NCBI GenBank assembly: GCA_937898635.1
Contig: CALEJW010000245.1
Location: 1-10,288, forward strand
Source of the DNA: an uncultured Pseudomonadota bacterium
GTDB lineage: Bacteria > Pseudomonadota > Gammaproteobacteria > Burkholderiales > Usitatibacteraceae
DNA length: 10,288 nucleotides
Reading direction: 5' to 3'
Notes under the pieces: generated by a model
Told to the model about the DNA's origin: nothing
The model's database searches: none
Seen by the model: only the letters and a program-made list of their open reading frames with translations
Part shown: one piece after another, positions 1 through 6,703 of the stretch
How positions within the stretch are numbered: position 1 is the stretch's first letter
How the letters are laid out: the number at the start of each line of letters is the position of its first letter
Made by a program: the position numbers and the translations under genes

Positions 1-579
1 CTAGCGGGAGAGGGCGGCCTCGATCGCGGCGAAGCTCGCGGCGACCTCGTGCGTGGGCACCTCGGCGCCGAGGCGGCGGGCGATGTCGGTGGCCGAGAAG
101 AGGCCGCGGATGCGCTTTCCGCCCTCGTCGGTCACGAAGGTGTGCTGGCGGCCGGCGGCCTTGAGCGTGGCGACGACGTGCCCCACCTGCGCGTGGGAGA
201 CCGCCTGCAGGTCCAGGGCCTCGAGCTCGCCCGCGCGCGTCATCAGGTCGCCCACGACGATCTCCTCGTGGCGCACGCCGCGCTCCTGCATGAAGCGCAC
301 GGGCTTCTCGCCCAGCAGGTCCGTCGCGGTGATGACGCCGATCACGCCGCGCTCGGCCCCGTCCACGAAGAGCAGGCGCACGCCGCGCGCGACCATGAAC
401 GCGTTGCAGTCGGCCAGGCTTCGCTCGGGCCCGATGGTCGCGGCGCGCACCCGGGAGAGATCGGTGAGCGCGTCGAGCGCGGGGGACTCCGGCGTGAGGC
501 GCACGGCCGGTGCGGGGGAGGCGAGGCGCACGCCCTCGCGAAGGGGCTCGTGCTCGAGGGGAAGGTACTCTCGGTCCAT
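1..579 (-). CDS. Two-CBS-domain protein, last gene of the haem cluster
   Basis: The 192-residue protein consists of an N-terminal extension of about 40 residues and a tandem CBS (Bateman) pair, CBS1 at about 45-92 and CBS2 at about 108-170. Each domain closes with the typical pattern of hydrophobic strand, Gly and T/S-A-T-D (GVITATDLL near 81-89; GLFSATDIA near 159-167). CBS pairs usually bind adenine nucleotides or S-adenosylmethionine and act as sensors, but no effector domain is fused here. No signal peptide or membrane segment is seen, so it is probably cytosolic. The ATG at 577-579 is preceded by a strong GGGAGG ribosome binding site. The gene starts 39 nt after the hemY stop on the same strand with no terminator between, so it is probably co-transcribed. 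A link to haem metabolism is only suggested by position. The family call is confident; the ligand and role are unknown. Confidence 0.85.
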   Translation of the reverse strand: MDREYLPLEHEPLREGVRLASPAPAVRLTPESPALDALTDLSRVRAATIGPERSLADCNAFMVARGVRLLFVDGAERGVIGVITATDLLGEKPVRFMQERGVRHEEIVVGDLMTRAGELEALDLQAVSHAQVGHVVATLKAAGRQHTFVTDEGGKRIRGLFSATDIARRLGAEVPTHEVAASFAAIEAALSR

Positions 580-618
580 CGTCGTCCTCCCGGAGGGGTT
601 CGGGATTGGAGCCGCCGG

Positions 619-1791
619 CTAGCCCGCGAGTTCCGCGCTCTTGCGGAAGTGGCGCACGGCCTCCTGGGGCTTGCCGAGCCGCTCCATCAGCGCCGCGAGC
701 GTCATGTGCCCGTCGTGCGAGGGCTCGAGGGCGAGGCTCGCCTCGATGTAGCTCTGCGCCTTTCCCCACAGTTCCTGGCGCATGCAGAGCTTGCCCAGCG
801 CGAGGAGGAGGGCGGGATCGCGCGCGTGGGCGCGAAGCCACTTCTCGCCGCGCTCGATGAGCGGCAGCGCGGATTCTCCCGCGCACTCGGCGTAGAGCGC
901 GACGAGGGCGGGATCCCAGGCGGCCTCGAGGGCGGATTCCACGATCGCGCGCGCCGTGGGCGCGCCGCCCAGCGCGAGGTGCTGGCGCGCCGCCGTGGCC
1001 GCGATCGCCGAATCCACGCGCAGCTCCGAGGGGATCTGCTTCCAGTACGCGGCGAGCGCCGCCGAGTCCTGCGCGCGGTGGCCGAGGTTGCCCAGGTGCG
1101 CGGCGCGGCGCGCGACGCCGGCCTCCGCGGCCGAGATCCCGCCCAGCTTGAGGAGCGCCGCCGTCGTCGCGAGCATCTCGTCCCAGCGGCGCAGCGCCGT
1201 CTCCGCGTCCAGGCGCATCCGCAGCAGCCGCAGGTTGCGGGCGTCGCGCCCCGAGAGGTCCTTCAGCACCGCGAGCGCCTCCTCGTGGCGGCCCTGCGAG
1301 AGGAGGAGATCGGCGAGCGTCGTGAGCCTCGCCTGGTCGATCTCCGGCGCCGTGCCGCGCGCCTGGTCGAGGAAGGCCTCGCGCTCGGTGAAGCGTCCCA
1401 GCTCGTGGGCGCTCCTCGCCGCGATGATCGCCGCCACGGCCTTGCTCTCCTCGGCCTCCATCGCCACGGTGGCGGATTTCTCCGCGCTCGCGAAGCGGCC
1501 CTGGAAGAAGGCGAGGAGCGCGTCGTAGAGCGCGCGGCGCGAGCGCGAGCGGGCCCGCTCGGCGCGGTAGGCGCGCACCCGCGCCGGGATTCCCGCGAGC
1601 GCCACCACGAGCCGCGCGAGCAGGTGGAAGGCGAGGTAGCCGGCGAGCACCAGCACGATGAGGAGGTTGAGCGAGAGCTCGACGCGCCAGGGCGCGGCGA
1701 CGATCACCACGTAGCCGTCGGAATTGCGCGCGACGAGGGCGATGGCGACCGCCACCATGGCGAGGACGACGGACCAGATCGCGAGGCGCAT
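619..1791 (-). CDS. hemY: HemY, membrane-anchored TPR protein of haem biosynthesis
   Basis: The 390-residue protein is close to the usual length of about 400 for proteobacterial HemY, the TPR protein and not the protoporphyrinogen oxidase of the same name. Two hydrophobic helices (about 3-22 and 40-62) flank a short loop with the family-typical NSDGYVVI...PWRVELSLN segment. A basic stretch (about 70-88) follows, and then helical TPR-like repeats to the C-terminus, e.g. the A-L-x-L-E-P-S-H-D-G segment near 352-361. It is an inner-membrane protein whose exact biochemical role is unsettled; it is thought to act late in protohaem synthesis or as a scaffold with HemC, HemD and HemX. The ATG at 1789-1791 is 8 nt after the hemX stop and begins the membrane helix. 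The open frame continues upstream to 2166, but that extension overlaps hemX and is Arg-rich shadow sequence. No strong ribosome binding site is visible, so translation probably depends on coupling to hemX. Confidence 0.92.
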   Translation of the reverse strand: MRLAIWSVVLAMVAVAIALVARNSDGYVVIVAAPWRVELSLNLLIVLVLAGYLAFHLLARLVVALAGIPARVRAYRAERARSRSRRALYDALLAFFQGRFASAEKSATVAMEAEESKAVAAIIAARSAHELGRFTEREAFLDQARGTAPEIDQARLTTLADLLLSQGRHEEALAVLKDLSGRDARNLRLLRMRLDAETALRRWDEMLATTAALLKLGGISAAEAGVARRAAHLGNLGHRAQDSAALAAYWKQIPSELRVDSAIAATAARQHLALGGAPTARAIVESALEAAWDPALVALYAECAGESALPLIERGEKWLRAHARDPALLLALGKLCMRQELWGKAQSYIEASLALEPSHDGHMTLAALMERLGKPQEAVRHFRKSAELAG

Positions 1792-1799
1792 GGCGGGGC

Positions 1800-2855
1800 C
1801 TAGCGCTTCTCGCGCGCGGCGCGCGCCGCGCGGGCGGCGGCGAGGCTCGCGTTGATGTCGGGCGGGCTGATCGACACGGGGCTCTCGGCGAGCTGCTTGA
1901 GCGTGGCGAGCGCGGCGACGTTGGGCTTCGCCTTCGCGTCGAAGTACTTCGCCACCCACGCCTGGCAGGCGCGGATGTCGTCGCGGTAGGAGGCCTCGTC
2001 GCGCGCGAGGAGCGACACCCGCGCCGAGAGCAGGCGCAGCTTCAGGTTCTCGCGCAGGAAGTAGCTGTGGGCGGGGGTGAGGAGCGCGGTCTCGGAGGGC
2101 GCGATCTCGCGGATGCGCACGAGCTCCTTCATCTCCTCCCAGAGGTCGCGCCCGGCGCGAAGCCACGCGTTCTCCTCCGCCGTGCGCACGCGGGAGGCCA
2201 CGCGCGGCGGGGGCGCGGCCTCGGCGACCACGAGCGGCAGGGCGTCGATCTGCTGCACGAGGGCGTCGATCTTCACCGCGATGCCCACGGTGTCGACGAG
2301 CGGCAGGGCCTTCAGCCGGTCCATGTCCCCGTTGAGGGCGCGGCGCAGGTTCCCCACCTGCAGCTTGTCGGCGCGAAGCAGTCGCTGGTCGGCGGCCTGC
2401 AGCGCGATGAGGGCGCCCTTCACGTTCCCGGCGAGCTGCAGCTGCTGGCTCGCGAGGATGAGGAGCTGCTCGACTTCCGCGAGCATGCGGTCGTCGGCGC
2501 TGCGGGAGAGCTCGCGGTACATCTCCTCGACCGCCACGCGGCTTTCCTGCGTGTCGGCGATGCGCGACTCGAGCTCCGAGATGCGCGCCTGGGATTCCTT
2601 CTGCGCCGCCTGCGCCTGGGCGAGCGCGGCGCGCGCCTGGGCGAGCTCGGCCCCCAGCTCCGAGAGGCGCCCGCCGGCCGACTGCGTGATCGAGGTGGAC
2701 GCGCGCTGCGAGTTCCAGGCGATGCCGACCGCGACCGCGGCCGCGACGAGGGCGATGGCCACGGCCCAGCGCGCGCCATGGTCGGCGGCCCCCGGCGCGG
2801 GACGCGCGGCGCGGGGCGGCGGAAGCGTGGGAGGTTCGGGAAGCGGGGAACTCAT
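1800..2855 (-). CDS. hemX: HemX family membrane protein (often annotated uroporphyrinogen-III C-methyltransferase)
   Basis: The 351-residue protein has the architecture of the HemX family (PF04375). A Pro/Ala-rich cytosolic N-terminus (1-28) is followed by one transmembrane helix (about 30-48) and a coiled coil of Leu/Ala/Glu/Gln heptads (about 62-103). A helical C-terminal domain then carries the segments LILASQQLQLAGNVKGA and LREnLKLRLLSARVSLLARDE, typical of the family. HemX is encoded with hemC, hemD and hemY in many gamma- and betaproteobacteria. The 'methyltransferase' label is transferred from old annotation, and no SAM-binding motif is visible, so a scaffolding or membrane-associated role is more likely. 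The ATG (2853-2855) overlaps the hemD stop as ATGA, giving translational coupling. A longer reading frame exists to 3563, but it runs through hemD and is Arg-rich shadow. Confidence 0.92.
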   Translation of the reverse strand: MSSPLPEPPTLPPPRAARPAPGAADHGARWAVAIALVAAAVAVGIAWNSQRASTSITQSAGGRLSELGAELAQARAALAQAQAAQKESQARISELESRIADTQESRVAVEEMYRELSRSADDRMLAEVEQLLILASQQLQLAGNVKGALIALQAADQRLLRADKLQVGNLRRALNGDMDRLKALPLVDTVGIAVKIDALVQQIDALPLVVAEAAPPPRVASRVRTAEENAWLRAGRDLWEEMKELVRIREIAPSETALLTPAHSYFLRENLKLRLLSARVSLLARDEASYRDDIRACQAWVAKYFDAKAKPNVAALATLKQLAESPVSISPPDINASLAAARAARAAREKR

Positions 2856-3619
2856 GTCGCCTTTCGCAGTTCGTGGAGCGCCTCGACGAGGTTCTCGATG
2901 CCGTGGCCGGAAACGACCGCCCGCCCGAACGCCTTCGAGGCGGGGTGGCGGGCGATGGCCGGGTGCGGCACCACCAGCGCGACGCGGCCCCAGTCGGCTC
3001 CCGGACCCGCGAGCGAGAGGAAATTGTCCACTGTTTCCGCGCTCATTGCATGGACCGCGTCGATCGCGCCGCCGGCGAGGGCGGCGAGGAGCGCCGCGGG
3101 ATCGCTCGCCGGCCGCTCCCGGCGGTAGCACTCCACGTAGGCCACGCTCGCGCCCCGCGCCTCGAGGACGGTGCGCAGGCGCTCTCTCCCGCCCACGCCG
3201 CGGAAGATCACCACCCGCCGGCCCTGCACGGCCTGGAGCTCCGGGCAGGCGAGGAGGGAGTCGCTGTCGAAGCCCGCCGCCGGGGCGATCACGCGCGCGA
3301 AGCCCTCGGCGCGCAGGCGCCGGGCGGTGGCTTCTCCCACGCCGGCGACGGCGGTGCCCGCGGGCCAGGGGCCGGCGCGGCGGGCCGCGGCCGTGCCGTG
3401 CTCGGCGGCGTTGGCGCTCACGAAGATGGCGAGCGAGGCCGAGGCGAGACTCTCGAGCGCCGCGCGGCTTGCCGCGTCCGGCGCCACGGGCACGATGTCG
3501 AGCGCGGGGAAGACGAGGATCCGGGCGCCGCGCGATTCCAGCGCCGCGGCGATCTCCTCGCACTGCGGGCGCGGGCGGGTGAGCACCACGCCGAGGCCCG
3601 CGAGGGGGCCCGCGTTCAT
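2852..3619 (-). CDS. hemD: Uroporphyrinogen-III synthase
   Basis: This 255-residue cytosolic enzyme closes hydroxymethylbilane with inversion of ring D to give uroporphyrinogen III, the common precursor of haem, sirohaem and cobalamin. The fold is two Rossmann-like lobes joined by a linker. It starts with the family pattern GLGVVLTRPRPQCEEIAAAL (about 8-27). Later come the FVSANA segment (about 92-97), VGEATARRL in the first lobe, and the C-terminal VVPHPAIARHPASKAFGR...VSGHGIENLVEAL, matching the conserved HemD end. Sequence conservation in HemD is normally low, so position right after hemC is strong support. Start ATG at 3617-3619 overlaps the hemC stop by ATGA, and its own stop overlaps hemX by ATGA. 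Product length is typical for the family. Confidence 0.95.
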   Translation of the reverse strand: MNAGPLAGLGVVLTRPRPQCEEIAAALESRGARILVFPALDIVPVAPDAASRAALESLASASLAIFVSANAAEHGTAAARRAGPWPAGTAVAGVGEATARRLRAEGFARVIAPAAGFDSDSLLACPELQAVQGRRVVIFRGVGGRERLRTVLEARGASVAYVECYRRERPASDPAALLAALAGGAIDAVHAMSAETVDNFLSLAGPGADWGRVALVVPHPAIARHPASKAFGRAVVSGHGIENLVEALHELRKAT

Positions 3620-4551
3620 CCGCCGCGCTGCGCGAGGAGATCCAGCACTTCGCGCCCGCCGCGGGCGAGGATGCGCTCGCCCAGCTCCCGGCCCAGCCGC
3701 GTCGATTCCAGGCTCGGGCCCTCGATGCGTTCGCGCACGAGGCGGGAGCCGTCGGGCAGGCCCAGGAAGCCCTCGAGGACGAGGCCGTCTCCCGCGACCG
3801 TCGCGTGCCCGCCCAGCGGCACCTCGCAGCTTCCCTCGACCACGAGGCCCAGCGCGCGCTCGGCGTCGGAGGCGGCCCGCGCGGCTGGATCGACGAACGG
3901 GGCCAGGAGGGCGGCCACGTCGACGCGGGCGGCCGGGTACTCGATCGCGAGCACGCCCTGGCCGATCGCCGGCAGCGCGAGGTCGAGGGGCAGGAGCTCG
4001 CGGATGCGCTCGCCGAAGCCCAGGCGCTTGAGTCCCGCGGCCGCGAGGATGATCGCGTCGTACTCGCCCGCCTCGAGCTTCGCGAGCCGCGTGTTCACGT
4101 TGCCGCGCAGGGGCCGGATGACGAGCCCGGGGAAGGCGCGCCGGAGCTGGCATTCGCGCCTCAGGCTCGAGGTCCCGACGATGGCGCCGGCGGGAAGCGA
4201 GGAAAGGGAAGCGTGGCGGATCGACACGAAGGCATCCCGCGCGTCCTCGCGCGGCCCGAAGGGCAGCATCGCGAAGCCCTCGGGCAGCTCCATGGGCACG
4301 TCCTTCATCGAGTGCACGGCGAGGTCGGCGAGGCCGTCGGCGAGCGCGATCTCGAGCTCCTTGATGAAGAGGCCCTTGCCGCCCACCTCGGCGAGCGGGC
4401 GGTCGAGGATGCGGTCGCCCTTCGTGGTCATGCCGACGATCTCGATCGCGAGGCCCGGGTGGCGCTCCAGGAGGCGCGCGGCGACGTGCTCGGTCTGCCA
4501 CATCGCGAGGCGGCTCTCGCGGGTGGCGATGCGAAGGCGTTCGGGGATCAA
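3616..4551 (-). CDS. hemC: Porphobilinogen deaminase (hydroxymethylbilane synthase), TTG start
   Basis: This 311-residue cytosolic enzyme joins four porphobilinogens into hydroxymethylbilane using a covalent dipyrromethane cofactor. The N-terminus LRIATRESRLAMWQ is the family signature. H-S-M-K-D-V-P at 80-86 contains catalytic Asp84; GTSSLRR at 126-132 contains substrate-binding Arg131 and Arg132; Arg149 follows. The cofactor Cys242 lies in EGSCEVPLGGHA. As I recall the E. coli numbering, these residues fall at the same positions, which supports the chosen start. That start is TTG (4549-4551). An in-frame TAG lies 13 codons upstream with no ATG or GTG between, and the next in-frame ATG (Met17) would delete the N-terminal signature. 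No Shine-Dalgarno sequence is visible before the TTG, suggesting modest initiation. It is the first gene of the haem operon, followed by hemD with a 4-base overlap. Confidence 0.97.
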   Translation of the reverse strand: MIPERLRIATRESRLAMWQTEHVAARLLERHPGLAIEIVGMTTKGDRILDRPLAEVGGKGLFIKELEIALADGLADLAVHSMKDVPMELPEGFAMLPFGPREDARDAFVSIRHASLSSLPAGAIVGTSSLRRECQLRRAFPGLVIRPLRGNVNTRLAKLEAGEYDAIILAAAGLKRLGFGERIRELLPLDLALPAIGQGVLAIEYPAARVDVAALLAPFVDPAARAASDAERALGLVVEGSCEVPLGGHATVAGDGLVLEGFLGLPDGSRLVRERIEGPSLESTRLGRELGERILARGGREVLDLLAQRGG

Positions 4552-4577
4552 GGCGGTCGCGGGCGGCGGGGTGGGGG

Positions 4578-4614
4578 CGTCGAAATGCTACCACGCAGGC
4601 GAAGGGCGAAAAAA
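4578..4614 (-). promoter_or_regulatory. Possible hemC promoter (extended -10)
   Basis: On the minus strand TGG followed by TAGCAT (positions 4593 down to 4585) forms an extended -10 element with 4 of 6 matches to TATAAT. The predicted start is near 4578, about 27 nt before the hemC TTG. The -35 position falls on the T-run of the amtB terminator (4609-4614), which is a poor match to TTGACA. It is the best candidate between the amtB terminator and hemC, but it is weak and inferred only from pattern. Confidence 0.33.
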
Positions 4615-4637
4615 AATCGGGCACTGGCGTGCCCGAT
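4609..4637 (-). terminator. Intrinsic terminator of the glnK-amtB operon
   Basis: A perfect 9-bp stem (4616-4624 with 4629-4637; ATCGGGCAC / GTGCCCGAT) encloses a TGGC loop. On the minus strand it is followed at once by eight T residues (A-run 4609-4616 on the plus strand, the last one also part of the stem). This is a textbook Rho-independent terminator for transcripts coming from amtB. No T-run follows on the plus strand, so it is unidirectional. It lies 118 nt after the amtB stop and 57 nt before the hemC start, insulating the haem genes from the nitrogen operon. Confidence 0.9.
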
Positions 4638-4666
4638 CAAGTGGCCTCTTGGAGAGAGATTCCGAT

Positions 4667-4742
4667 GCGGCGCCGGGAGGCGCCGCGGCGGAGGGCGGTG
4701 GAGTGCCGCGTAAGGCCGGGGGCGGGTCCACCGCCCGCCCCC
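4667..4742 (-). other. Two GC-rich hairpins in the amtB 3' untranslated region
   Basis: Between the amtB stop and its terminator lie two further perfect inverted repeats. The first has GGGGGCGGG (4718-4726) paired with CCCGCCCCC (4734-4742) around a 7-nt loop. The second has GCGGCGCC (4667-4674) paired with GGCGCCGC (4679-4686) around a GGGA loop. Neither is followed by a T-run, so they are not terminators. They may be 3' stabilising structures for the amtB mRNA, or only a by-product of high GC content. Confidence 0.5.
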
Positions 4743-4754
4743 GGGATCCGTTGC

Positions 4755-6287
4755 TCAGTTGTAGGCGGATTCGCCGTGGGCCGTGATGTCCAGGCCCTCG
4801 CGCTCTTCCTCCTCGGGCACGCGCAGCCCGATCACGATGTCGGCGATCTTGAAGGCGATGAAGGCGACCACGCCGGTCCAGATCACCGTGAGGCCCACCG
4901 CCTTCGCCTGCACGATCACCTGCGACAGGATCGAGTAGTCCGCGGCCTTGATCACCGTGCCCGTGACCCAGTCGGCCGTGAAGCCGGGACCGCCGAGCGC
5001 GGGCGAATTGAAGACGCCCGTGAGAAGCGCGCCCAGGATGCCGCCGACCGCGTGCACGCCGAAGACGTCCAGGGAATCGTCCACGCGCAGCATCTTCTTC
5101 AGGCCCGAGACGCCCCAGAGGCACACCACGCCGGCGATGAGGCCGATGGCGAAGGCGCCCGGGATGCCGACGTTGCCCGCGGCCGGGGTGATGGCGACCA
5201 GCCCCGCCACGGCGCCGGAAGCGGCACCGAGCATCGAGGGCTTGCCCTTGAACATCCACTCGAAGAAGGTCCAGGAGAGCACGGCGCAGGCGGTCGCGAG
5301 GAAGGTGTTCATGAACGCGAGCACGGCCGAGTTGTTCGCCTCCAGGGCGGAGCCGGCGTTGAAGCCGAACCAGCCGAACCACAGGAGCGAGGCCCCGATC
5401 ATGGTCATGGGCAGGTTGTGCGGCGTCATCTTCTCCTTGCCGAAGCCCACGCGCTTGCCCACGAGGTAGGCGCCCACCAGGCCCGCGATGCCGGCGTTGA
5501 TGTGCACCACCGTGCCGCCCGCGAAGTCGAGCGCGCCCCACTGCCAGAGGAGACCCGCCTTGCTGTTCAACTCGTCGACGAGCTTCGGATCCGTGTAGGC
5601 GTCCGGGCCCATCCAGAACCACACCATGTGCGCGATGGGCGCGTAGGCGAAGGTGAACCAGATCACCATGAAGAGCAGCACCGCGGAGAACTTCACGCGC
5701 TCGGCGAAGGCGCCCAGGATCAGCGCGCAGGTGATGGCCGCGAAGGTCGCCTGGAAGGCCACGAAGAGCAGCTCCGGGATCGGCGTGGCCTTCGAGAAGG
5801 TCGCGCCCATGGCGAACTCGCCCTTGGACGCGTCGAAGGTGCCGTTGAGGAAGAGCCGGTCGAAGCCGCCGATGTAGGCGTTGCCCTCCGTGAAGGCGAG
5901 CGAGTAGCCGTACACGCACCAGATCACGACGATCAGCGAGAACACGACGAAGACCTGCATCAGCACCGAGAGCATGTTCTTCGAGCGCACCATGCCCCCG
6001 TAGAAGAGGGCGAGCGCCGGCACGCTCATCAGCAGCACCATGGCGGTGGAGGTGAGCAGCCACGCGATGTCGCCCTTGTTGGGCGTCGGCGCGGGGGCTG
6101 CCGCGGCGGCGGGCGCGGGTGCGGCGACGGCCGGGGCGGGCGCCGCTTCCGCGGGCTTCGCGTCGGCTGGCGCCGCTGCGGCCGCCGGGGCCGCCGCGGG
6201 GGCGTCGGCCTTCTTCTCCTGCGCGGACGCGAGGCCGCCGAAGGCAAGCGCCGCGGAAAGCGCGATGAGACTCAGTAGGCGTTTCAT
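4755..6287 (-). CDS. amtB: Ammonium channel AmtB with signal peptide and Ala/Pro-rich linker
   Basis: This 510-residue inner-membrane protein is a trimeric channel conducting ammonium/ammonia and gated by GlnK. Residues 1-22 are a cleavable-type signal peptide (ending ASA-Q). An Ala/Pro-rich stretch (about 24-68) comes before the 11-helix Amt domain (about 72-490). By alignment to E. coli AmtB from memory, the gate phenylalanines are F178 and F182, the recruitment-site Trp is W223 (AHMVW), and the pore residue Asp is D254. The twin histidines are H262 (GGTVVHINAG) and H412 (DVFGVHAVGG), and F309 lies in GWFGFN. The C-terminal tail RVPEEEEREGLDITAHGESAY is the conserved segment that docks GlnK. 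The ATG at 6285-6287 has AAGGGGAA upstream. It starts 19 nt after the glnK stop, so the two are one transcription unit. The family is certain; the function of the linker is unknown. Confidence 0.97.
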   Translation of the reverse strand: MKRLLSLIALSAALAFGGLASAQEKKADAPAAAPAAAAAPADAKPAEAAPAPAVAAPAPAAAAAPAPTPNKGDIAWLLTSTAMVLLMSVPALALFYGGMVRSKNMLSVLMQVFVVFSLIVVIWCVYGYSLAFTEGNAYIGGFDRLFLNGTFDASKGEFAMGATFSKATPIPELLFVAFQATFAAITCALILGAFAERVKFSAVLLFMVIWFTFAYAPIAHMVWFWMGPDAYTDPKLVDELNSKAGLLWQWGALDFAGGTVVHINAGIAGLVGAYLVGKRVGFGKEKMTPHNLPMTMIGASLLWFGWFGFNAGSALEANNSAVLAFMNTFLATACAVLSWTFFEWMFKGKPSMLGAASGAVAGLVAITPAAGNVGIPGAFAIGLIAGVVCLWGVSGLKKMLRVDDSLDVFGVHAVGGILGALLTGVFNSPALGGPGFTADWVTGTVIKAADYSILSQVIVQAKAVGLTVIWTGVVAFIAFKIADIVIGLRVPEEEEREGLDITAHGESAYN

Positions 6288-6306
6288 GTGGGTTCCCCTT
6301 GGTTTC

Positions 6307-6645
6307 CTAGAGTGCGTCCGCGCCGGTCTCGCCGGTGCGGATGCGCACGACCTGCTCGAGTTCGAAGACGAAGATCTTCCCGTCGCCGATCTTCCCGGTG
6401 TTGGCGCTCTTCTCGATCGCCTCGATCACCTGGTCGAGCAGCTCGCTCTTGATGGCCGCCTCGATCTTCACCTTGGGCAGGAAGTCGACGACGTACTCGG
6501 CGCCGCGATAGAGCTCCGTGTGGCCCTTCTGGCGTCCGAAGCCCTTCACCTCGGTGACGGTGATGCCCTGGACGCCGATCGCGGAAAGCGCCTCGCGGAC
6601 CTCGTCCAGCTTGAACGGCTTGATGATCGCCGTGACTAGCTTCAT
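6307..6645 (-). CDS. glnK: Nitrogen regulatory PII protein GlnK
   Basis: The 112-residue PII signal transducer is a trimer that binds ATP/ADP and 2-oxoglutarate. It reports nitrogen status to AmtB and, depending on the organism, to NtrB and adenylyltransferase. The N-terminus MKLVTAIIKPFKLDEVREAL is canonical. The T-loop YRGAEYVVDFLPK carries Tyr51, the uridylylation site. The C-terminal signature TGKIGDGKIFVF...VVRIRTGETG is intact. GlnB and GlnK are hard to separate by sequence; the call GlnK rests on the adjacent amtB, which lies 19 nt downstream. The ATG at 6643-6645 has GGGAG about 9 nt upstream. It lies 58 nt after the stop of the outer-membrane protein gene, with a GC-rich hairpin but no T-run between, so it is probably part of a three-gene operon. 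Confidence 0.96.
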   Translation of the reverse strand: MKLVTAIIKPFKLDEVREALSAIGVQGITVTEVKGFGRQKGHTELYRGAEYVVDFLPKVKIEAAIKSELLDQVIEAIEKSANTGKIGDGKIFVFELEQVVRIRTGETGADAL

Positions 6646-6663
6646 GTGTTTTCTCCCGTTGTC

Positions 6664-6684
6664 GGGCCGGCGCGCGGCCGGCCC
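6664..6684 (-). other. Intercistronic hairpin between the outer-membrane protein gene and glnK
   Basis: GGGCCGGC (6664-6671) and GCCGGCCC (6677-6684) form a perfect 8-bp stem around a GCGCG loop. It begins 19 nt after the upstream stop codon and ends 18 nt before the glnK start. No T-run follows on either strand, so it is unlikely to be an efficient terminator. It may protect the upstream message or attenuate read-through. Confidence 0.5.
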
Positions 6685-6703
6685 GCGTGGCTCGTGTGCG
6701 TGG

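Noticed and set aside
49..1803. Very long plus-strand open frame opposite the CBS gene and hemY
   Set aside because: Arg/Gly/Ala/His-rich low-complexity translation, with clear conserved proteins on the other strand; a typical antisense shadow in GC-rich DNA.
2873..4786. Long plus-strand frame across hemD and hemC
   Set aside because: It covers two recognised genes and the terminator region, and its translation is Arg/Ser/Ala-rich with no motif.
4629..6278. Long plus-strand open frame opposite amtB
   Set aside because: His/Glu/Arg-rich composition without domain features; amtB on the minus strand is unambiguous.
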